A DNA stretch of 64,000 nt from Limnomonas spitsbergensis (lineage: Eukaryota; Chlorophyta; Chlorophyceae; Chlamydomonadales). Of the stretch, positions 57,701 to 64,000 are shown piece by piece. Each line of letters opens with the position of its first letter. Within the stretch, counting starts at the first letter, position 1. The translations under genes and the position numbers were made by a program. Below the pieces are notes generated by a model. It was not told the origin of the DNA. It ran no database searches and saw nothing but the letters and a program-made list of their open reading frames with translations. The stretch lies in the NCBI GenBank assembly GCA_037349105.1, contig JAYJMM010000078.1, positions 720,001 to 784,000 of the forward strand. The letters are read 5' to 3'.

Positions 57701-58136
57701 TAAGAGTGAGACCCCGCAACCTAGCTAGGCAGTGCCATGCTTCAAGGCTTCGGACATTATGGGGTCAAAGCCAAGAGAGGATCCTGCCCACCAATCAACA
57801 ACATGAGGAGCTATTGTAGCTTCAACCCGTACGCCTGCTGCTAGCGGAGATGATGCGAGGCTCCAGCGTCCTCTGTCGTGGTGCTCGTCTTGAAGGGGTC
57901 TGATAAAGAAAGCGTCTCCATATTCGGGTAGGATTCCCCAAGATCATCTGAGCAGGTTGAATATCTCTCCTAGTCTCCCATCCGGACAGTTGGGCAACCG
58001 CGCAAACCAGTCGTCTGAGCCGGGCCTAAAGGTGTTTCGACATGGACCCAGGTAACTGGAACAGCTAGACTTGGAGCTTAGGGGAATGCACTAGCTGGTC
58101 AAAACATGCTCACTCCTGCATGCAGACAACTGCTGA
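54702..58136. other. 3.4-kb intergenic region with a 15-bp minisatellite
   Basis: Apart from the array at 55178-55644 I see no gene. At 55858-55935 is a copy of an element also found in two introns near 62100 and 62900. Around 56540 is a GTTCGATACC word resembling a polymerase III B box, without a foldable tRNA around it. The 3' ends of the convergent genes PSR1-like (+) and DUF948-like (-) face each other here. Confidence 0.5.
55178..55644. repeat. 15-bp minisatellite CTGTTTGGGCCCCAG, about 31 copies
   Basis: Almost perfect array; four units carry CTATTTGG instead of CTGTTTGG. The unit contains GGGCCC and, across the junction, CAGCTG, so the array is dense in short palindromes. With no stop in most frames it reads open on both strands (Trp-Ala-Pro-Ala-Val and similar); these are artefacts. 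Confidence 0.97.
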
Positions 58137-60325
58137 TCATATTCCTGCCTCCTCATCCGTGCGTTGTGCTGCGGAGGCCCTCCTGCTAGCCATGGCGACA
58201 GCATGGGCACGCCGCCGCACCGCGCCGCTCCCCGCGCTCACCACCCCACCGACAAGGCCTGCCAGCTTCATCCCGAGGCGCGCACTTCGTACTGCTAGAG
58301 CTGCCTGCCCCGCCGCCTGCCCTAAGCTGCCAATGACCTGCTTTGTGTGCGTCATCTGCGCACGTTGTTGTAGCTCAGCCTCCAGGGCACCTACACGGCC
58401 GCAATCAGAGAGGGGCAATCAGCAGAGTGAGAAAGCCCTGGAGCCCCTCCCATAGATAGGGATCTTAATTTGAAATGAACTAAAAGCAGAGCTTTGTTAG
58501 GATCCGAACAAGCCTAATCCTAGTAACACTACCCGCAGTCATCAAATGCCAATACGAGCAAACCACACTTTACCTGCCGGTCACACAAAGCCACAAAGGG
58601 TGTTTCATAAATGGAAGCAGTGCAAGTCTTGTGCAATATAAGTGTGGCAAGGCTGCCTTACATGCCGCTGTATTACTATTGTGTGCTGGAAACGTAGCAT
58701 ACAAACGGACAAACGGGCATGATTTTATCGCACCCGGTATTTTAAGTGAGGTTGGCTAGCACCCCCTGCTCTGCTGCACAAGTCAAATGAGGTCGCCAAT
58801 GAGAGTGGTAGCAAGGGAGAGGAGCCGGGCCATAAGGTAGCAATTCACTCCTTGGCCCATTGGATACACATGGGTGCATGGGGCGCATGGTGACGAACCG
58901 TACTGGATGCGAACGCTCAAGATATTTCCCGACATTTTCAGGTCACAGGGTTGCTTACGTTTTACGACACCTCATGCCATATACCAATAGGCCTGTTTAC
59001 AAAACAGAGTCCTGTTCGGGCTTCCCCGTCAAGACTCACTCCTGACAGCCTGCTCTGTCCTCGCAGCCATGGGTATGAGGCCCAGGGAGATGGCCCGGTC
59101 CGCGACGGCCACGCCCTGCCTCACACCCTGCTCCACCGCCGTGGCCATGCTGGCCGTGGATCGCACGCCAGCGCTGAGATCTGCCCCTAGGGATGTGACC
59201 TCGGACATGCACTCCGTCATCTCAATGCCTGACAGGCGCAGCAGGGCAGCGCTCTCGGGGAGCTCCTGTTCGACAACGCGGAGGACGGCCTCGGCCCTGC
59301 ACACGCCAACCAACACAAGGGCACACACAGCATTAATAGATACTGTTGTTGAATGGGTGCTGACAGATGCGTTGCAGTCCGGCAGGCAGGAAGGGCACAA
59401 CGCGGTCAGGGTCACAGACTCAGCGAGTGGTGGACGCCACAACAGGGACGCATTTGGCAGACAGTGCGTGCATGTCGCAATGCCTGAGGAGCAGAGATCA
59501 CTGGTATGAAGCCGGCAGTCATGGGTCTGTTTAAAACAAATGATCTCTTGATGGTCGAAGCATGCAAATTGGAACGTTTAGTGTACCCCTGGCTATCGCT
59601 GGAGGGCTAGTGGACCGGCGTTTATTCCAATGTGCTTCAGCTACGATCCAGCTACATCATGGCCTACAGCCGAAGCGCCCTGGAGCAAACAACCCTGCTG
59701 CTTGGGCCACAGGCCATACCGTAGGCTGGTCCAATTTTGGTACCCATCGTCCTGATGGTGGCTGATCAACTACGTTCGGACAGTGTTCTGCCGCTCAATA
59801 ATATAAAAATTGCACTGGTCGTGCACCTTTGAGCTTCATTACGTCACAGCCAGTGCCCTGCCTGCCTCCCAGGCTAATCTGTAGCACGTGTCACAAAATA
59901 TCTACGTACCTCCATGCAGTGTTGGCCATGGCCCATAATGCAGGGATGCATGCGATGAGGAAGACTGATGCGGCCACACAAACAGCGAAGATTCCGGCTG
60001 AAGTAAGCAGCTGGGAGAGAGCAACAGCAGTGACAGGGGTCAGTGGCCACCAGGATGCTGCTGCTGCGGCTATGGGAGCTGCTGCCTGAGCAGCATGCAC
60101 AACAACGGTTGCTGATGAGACTCGGGGCCGGGGGTGCCATCCACCCCACGGCTGTGAGGCAGTAGAATCAGCATAGAGTCTAGATGTAAGCGCCGAATTT
60201 ATGGAGTTGGAATGAAACGAAAGGTTGGCTAAGGATCGAGCGGCAAGGTTTGAGGATGAAACGACGACTCCTTTCTCTCGCCGAGACAGAAATTGGCGAC
60301 CCGATGTAGATGAGCAGGGTATCAT
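58137..60325 (-). CDS. Plastid DUF948-like membrane protein
   Basis: Three exons join in phase: 59910-60325 (start codon 60323-60325), 59040-59296 and 58137-58390 (TGA at 58137-58139), giving 308 residues. The first about 75 residues are Ser/Ala/Arg-rich (chloroplast transit-like). Hydrophobic segments follow (AAPIAAAAASWWPLTPVTAV and LLTSAGIFAVCVAASVFLIA). Exon 2 encodes EAVLRVVEQELPESAALLRL, SGIEMTECMSEVTSLGADLS, AGVRSTASMATAVEQGV, which matches the layout I recall of a plant plastid family (REELP..AAIRLSGMEISDL..ELSDLGQ). The C-terminal exon is Ala/Gly/Arg-rich with helical periodicity (ALEAELQQRAQMTHTKQV). The function is unknown to me; an envelope or thylakoid anchor with a coiled coil is likely. 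Divergent from the AT-hook gene with 263 bp between start codons. Confidence 0.78.
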
Positions 60326-60588
60326 GGCACCGAGTAACGCCCCCTTTCCGGTGTCCTCGCCAATCTCTTTCTTGGCCTAGCTCGAGTTGTGTGAACAGTG
60401 TGAACCAGAAGTGCACCCACTTCTTGCACGAACAAAAATTACCGTCAACAGCACCAAGAATAAATGATATCAGTTCGAGCCGAATCACACGCATCCACGA
60501 TGAATAACTGCGTTTTATTAGGGCTGGTCAATTTCGCACACCCGTGACCTGGGTAGACTGCCGCCAACAAAACGGCAGCTGCGCTGCC
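60326..60588. promoter_or_regulatory. Divergent promoter region (plastid DUF948-like / AT-hook protein)
   Basis: 263 bp between a minus-strand ATG (60325) and a plus-strand ATG (60589). No TATA box is evident. It is the second tight head-to-head pair in the window. By position only. Confidence 0.5.
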
Positions 60589-63500
60589 ATGGCAGCGGGG
60601 TCCAAAAAGTTCCGGGACAGCATGAAGAAGCATCGAAGCCCTACCATCGAAACTACCAGAGAGGAGGTCAGGCTTCAGCGCAAGCGCCACAGGCCATGTG
60701 AGCCTCTCTCGCTCAGTCTGCATGGAGAGGACACAGACGATGAGCGAACATCTGACCAGGAGGGGACAAGGGCAGGGGCTGGTAATGTACGGGTGAAACC
60801 TGCAGGTAGGGCAAGGCATGCTCGAGCAGCGGTGAAGCCTGCCCGTCAGGCCCGGCAGGCCTCCACCAGCCAGCAAGATGACATCAAGACAGCTCACGCC
60901 GAAGTGGCCATGTGGGTTCAGCTGCGAGCAGAAACCAATGGGGGCAAGCGGACATACCAGAAGGAGGAGGAGGATGATCAGGAAGTGGAGCTAGCCGTCA
61001 GTGGTTCCCCAAGAGCTGGGCAACAGGATGATATTACAGCCAGCAGCCATACTGAGAGCGAGGCGGAGATAGAGGAAAGTCATAAAGCCCTCCCCCCCTC
61101 AGCTGATGGAACTGATGATGATGGTCTTGGTCAAGCCACTGGCAGCAAGACTGGGTCTGATGAGGAGGAGGACGGGCAGCAAGAGGAGGTAGAGAGGAGC
61201 CTGTCCGCCTCCCCAGCCAATTTGAATGAGGCTGAGGATGTTGAGTCAGATGAGGATCAGGAGGGGGAGAAGGAGGAGGAGGAGGGGCAGCAGGAGGATT
61301 TAGAGATGAGCCTGCCGGACTCCCCAGCCAGTGATGCTGATGATGCTGAGTCGGATGAAGACCATGAGGACGACGACGAGGAGGAAGCAGCAGATGGTCA
61401 TGGTGTTGTCGTCTGCGTGGCTGAGCTGGCAGGCGATGCATACGGCTCATATCGGGGCCAGGGGGGGGACACTGACCCTGGTACAGAACGCCGGTCCCCT
61501 AGCACCTCCGGGCGCAACTTTTCTAGTGATGATAGCGGCAGTGGGAGGAATGGCCTGCCCTTCGACCTAGCCACAGACCGTGTTGAGGCGGCCACTGTTG
61601 CCGGTCCTAGTGGCCGGGGTTCAGGCAACGGAGAAGATGACCAGAGGCGGCGCACGCGTCAGCGGCGTGTGTCCTATCAGGGCATGGACGAAACCCCTTC
61701 CGATGGGAGCAGCGGCGGCGAGGAGGGGAGTGACGGGGGAGGCCGCGGCGGGAAAAGACGCAAAAAGAGGCGAGAGGGGTCCTCGGAAGACGAAGAGCTC
61801 GGGGCGAAGGGAGGTAGCCAGCGAATAGCGGAGAGGAGGGCGGTGGGAGGTGCTGTCAGGCGGTCTAACTTCTCCGGCAGGCAGTCGCCCCAGCCAGGGG
61901 GGGGCTTTGGTCGCGGCGGGCCGCGGGGAGCTGGCAGGGGGGCGCCAGGCGCTGCGAGATTAACTCCTGGATCCTCTCACCTGCAGCGGTCACATGAGAT
62001 GTTGCTGGCACCATTGAGGCCTGAGGAGGTGATGTCCGGGAGGGAAGGGAGGGTGTGCAGGGGTGGAGGGGGGGCAATGCATATGGCCAGATAGGGACCA
62101 AACCTGGACCGGCCTATGGCCAGCAGCCTAAGCGGCTTGGCTGGCCACACCTGGGGCCTAAGGCCGGAGTGTAACTGACATGTAGCTGAGTCGAAATAGG
62201 ATAACTACTGATGAGATGGCCGGGCCCCTTGACCGGCATACAGTCAGTAGTCCGAGCAGCAACGTTTGGTTACTTTGGTGTATCAGGCCGACCCGGCTGT
62301 CATGTAGCTGAATGTAGCTGAAGTGCGCTAAATCAACAGCGCTGCCCCCCTGCCTCCCGGCACACACCTCCTCGGACAAACCTGGTTCAGGGTTCAGGGG
62401 ATCACCTCTTGGCCCAGGTTTTTCAGTTGGTTCCGTGACTCTGCCCCCCTGGTGTGTGTTGCAGGTGCGGGCCTTACTGGGTGGCATCGAGCCTGCACAG
62501 GCGACAGCCGAGCAGCTGCAGCAGCTTCAGGAAATGGCGGAGCTGCTGGGTGTGGACCTTGGGGATGGGTTGAGAGTCCAGGGGCGCATGAGTCCAGCAC
62601 TGCAGGCCCTGGCAGAGGCCGCGGCTGAAGAGGTGCAGGCGCAGGCGGGCAGTGGAGGGAGGCGGCGCATCGGACGCCCCAGGAAGATCTGCGGGGAGGG
62701 CGCGGGAAGGGGTGCAGGTGAGTGTGTCTGTGTGCCCATTGTTGGTCGGTCTGAAGGTCGCCCCTCCCCCTCCATCATGTTACGTGGACGCATGCCTGTG
62801 GGAGCAGAGCAGTGTTATGAGGTGGGCGATGCGGCGCTATGGGGCAGGCCGCCCTGAGACCTGACCGGGGCCGAACCTGGATCTACCTGGATCTACCTGG
62901 ATCTACCTGGATCTACCTGGATCTACCTACGGCCGGCGGCCCGAGGAGCAAGCTTGACCATGGCCAACCATCAGCCGGGGCCTCCGGGCAAAGGCTGAAA
63001 TTTAGCTGACGTGTAGTGAAGTCAAACAGGCTTGGCACAACAAATATGTTTGGGGACTTGACCCACAGACCTTTGTGTCCCCCCTGCCTGTCCTGCCTCA
63101 GGCTCAGCTGGAGCGCGCGGTACGGGGCGTGGCAGGAGCAAGGCGGCAGTGGCTCAGGGCGGGAAAGCTGTGAAAGCCAGGCTGCGGGCAGACCCAGCTT
63201 CCAGGAAGGAGATACCGGCACGTCGAAAACCGCTGATATGGCTCCCCAGGTGCGGGCGGGACGGGGTGGGGCAGGGTGGGTGGGTGAGACAGGGCAGAAC
63301 GTGGCGGGACAGGATGGACTCAAATCCATGTTCACGCGTTCTCTGTGCTCTTGTGTAAGGAATACATTGGCCATGTGGTTGAGGCCGGAGAGCAGTTGAG
63401 CACTGCCCTGCTGCCTCTGAAGAGAATGAAACCACTAGGGATCAATTATTGAGATCAGAGTGTTTTTGGCCCCTAGCATGGCCGCAAGCGCCAAAATGAT

Positions 63501-63813
63501 GACTAATAGATGAAGCTTCGATATGACCACGGCCACAGCCCTGGTCTGAGAGCTTGGTTCCTGGACACTGGTGTATACTTTGGTTGTGTGTTCAGCAGCG
63601 AACTTGGTATTGGGACTGGATGGAATGGGATGTTGCGATGCTGATGGTGGGCTCCTGGGCATCCTTAGCACCGCTGTACATCCCTGCCACACATGCCCCC
63701 CTCCCTCTCTCTTCAGAATAAGAGCGGGATGCCAGCCCATGGCTACCTGCAAGGGGGCCAGTGCATTGCCAGCTGCTTGCAACCAACAACGGCGATATGC
63801 ATCCGCCTCTGAG
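60589..63813 (+). CDS. Acidic, Ser-rich nuclear protein with AT-hook (3' end unresolved)
   Basis: I do not recognise the family. Exon 1 (60589-62028) gives 480 residues: a basic N-terminus (MAAGSKKFRDSMKKHR), three acidic blocks separated by LSASPAN/LPDSPAS-type phrases (an internal repeat), then RRRTRQRRVSY, a bipartite-like nuclear signal GGKRRKKRR, and an Arg/Gly-rich segment. Exon 2 (62465-62717) encodes ATAEQLQQLQEMAELLGVDL and an AT-hook (RRRIGRPRKI). Exon 3 (63102-63249) and exon 4 (63717-63813) continue in phase with basic sequence ending at a GTGAGT donor, so the gene probably extends past the window. An alternative exon near 63360-63453 could instead end it. The ATG at 60589 is the first in the open frame. 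A chromatin or transcription role is inference from composition only. Confidence 0.6.
62088..62310. repeat. Dispersed element copy in AT-hook gene intron 1 (two sub-copies)
   Basis: Words AACCTGGACCGGCCTATGGC, CAGCAGCCTAAGCGGCTTG and TGTAGCTGAGTC recur in shifted form within this intron (near 62218) and in intron 2 (62868-63030: CTACGGCCGGCGGCCCGAGG, AGCAAGCTTGACC, GTGTAGTGAAGTC). A further copy lies at 55858-55935 (TTGACCGGCCTACGGCCTG, CAAGCAGCAAGCC). This is about 130 bp of recognisable common structure. Confidence 0.65.
62868..63030. repeat. Dispersed element copy in AT-hook gene intron 2, with 10-bp array
   Basis: Same element as at 62088-62310. Inside it, ATCTACCTGG repeats about five times at 62880-62931. 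It fills over a third of the 384-bp intron. Confidence 0.65.
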
Positions 63814-63819
63814 GTGAGT

Positions 63820-64000
63820 GACTCCTGAGAGTTGACACCCCTTGCGTGGGGCAGGGCAGGTGGAGTTTGAGAGTTGACACCCCTTCAATGGGGCAGGGAA
63901 GGAGGAGGTTGAAAGTGGACACAATTTGAATGGGGCAGGGAAGGAGGAGGTTGAGAGTGGACACAATTTGAATGGGGCAGGGAAGGAGGAGGTTGAAAGT
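63820..64000. repeat. 42-bp minisatellite running off the right edge
   Basis: The unit reads GAGAGTGGACACAATTTGAA, TGGGGCAGGGAAGGAGGAGG, TT, with more diverged first copies (GAGAGTTGACACCCCTTGCG). At least four copies are visible. It begins within 12 bases of the GTGAGT donor at 63814, repeating the pattern of arrays next to donors. Confidence 0.95.

Noticed and set aside
63358..63453. Possible terminal exon of the AT-hook gene (EYIGHVVEAGEQLSTALLPL...)
   Set aside because: It looks coding but needs phase 0, whereas exon 3 in its basic frame ends in phase 2; the exon at 63717-63813 fits the phase instead. Left open rather than called.

Overview
This window is nuclear DNA from a green alga. 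The evidence is intron-rich genes with GT-AG junctions, plastid transit-like N-termini, a pherophorin cell-wall gene with a long Ser/Pro-rich domain, a PSR1-type GARP/MYB-CC regulator, and GC-rich introns full of minisatellites and TTTAGGG-like fragments. Chlorophyceae, order Chlamydomonadales, fits best. A Haematococcus-like alga is my guess; nothing in the sequence proves the genus. I assembled exons by hand from splice sites, reading frame and remembered family motifs. Exon phases add up exactly for six genes (a plastid membrane protein, PCIF1, pherophorin, FAN1, PSR1-like and a DUF948-like protein) and for the visible part of PWP2.

Layout. 1-7839 (-): 5' part of PWP2/UTP1, a WD40 ribosome-biogenesis factor, running off the left edge. 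9249-11667 (-): small plastid-targeted membrane protein with a duplicated Gly-Pro-Leu-rich motif. 11850-19204 (+): PCIF1/CAPAM-like cap m6Am methyltransferase, divergent from the previous gene with only 182 bp between start codons. 20424-24993 (+): pherophorin with a proline-rich domain and a C-terminal hydrophobic tail. 28121-44070 (+): 17-exon, 16-kb FAN1 nuclease gene with an N-terminal HIRAN domain, intact VRR-NUC residues and a C-terminal PIP box. 45489-49609: damaged DDE-type transposon with a near-perfect palindrome at 49001-49099. 50460-54701 (+): PSR1/PHR1-like GARP MYB-CC regulator. 58137-60325 (-): plastid DUF948-like membrane protein. 60589 to about 63813 (+): acidic/basic AT-hook nuclear protein, probably continuing past the right edge. 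The rest is intergenic DNA and repeats.

The most unusual pattern is in the introns. In at least seven introns of four unrelated genes, tandem duplications begin at, or include, the 5' splice site, so intact or decayed copies of exon-end plus donor lie inside the intron. They range from two copies to arrays of about 20-45 units. An eighth case duplicates a 3' splice site. This looks like a recurring process of intron growth seeded at exon borders. The genes do not form a functional cluster: they cover rRNA processing, mRNA cap modification, wall building, crosslink repair, phosphate response and plastid membrane functions.
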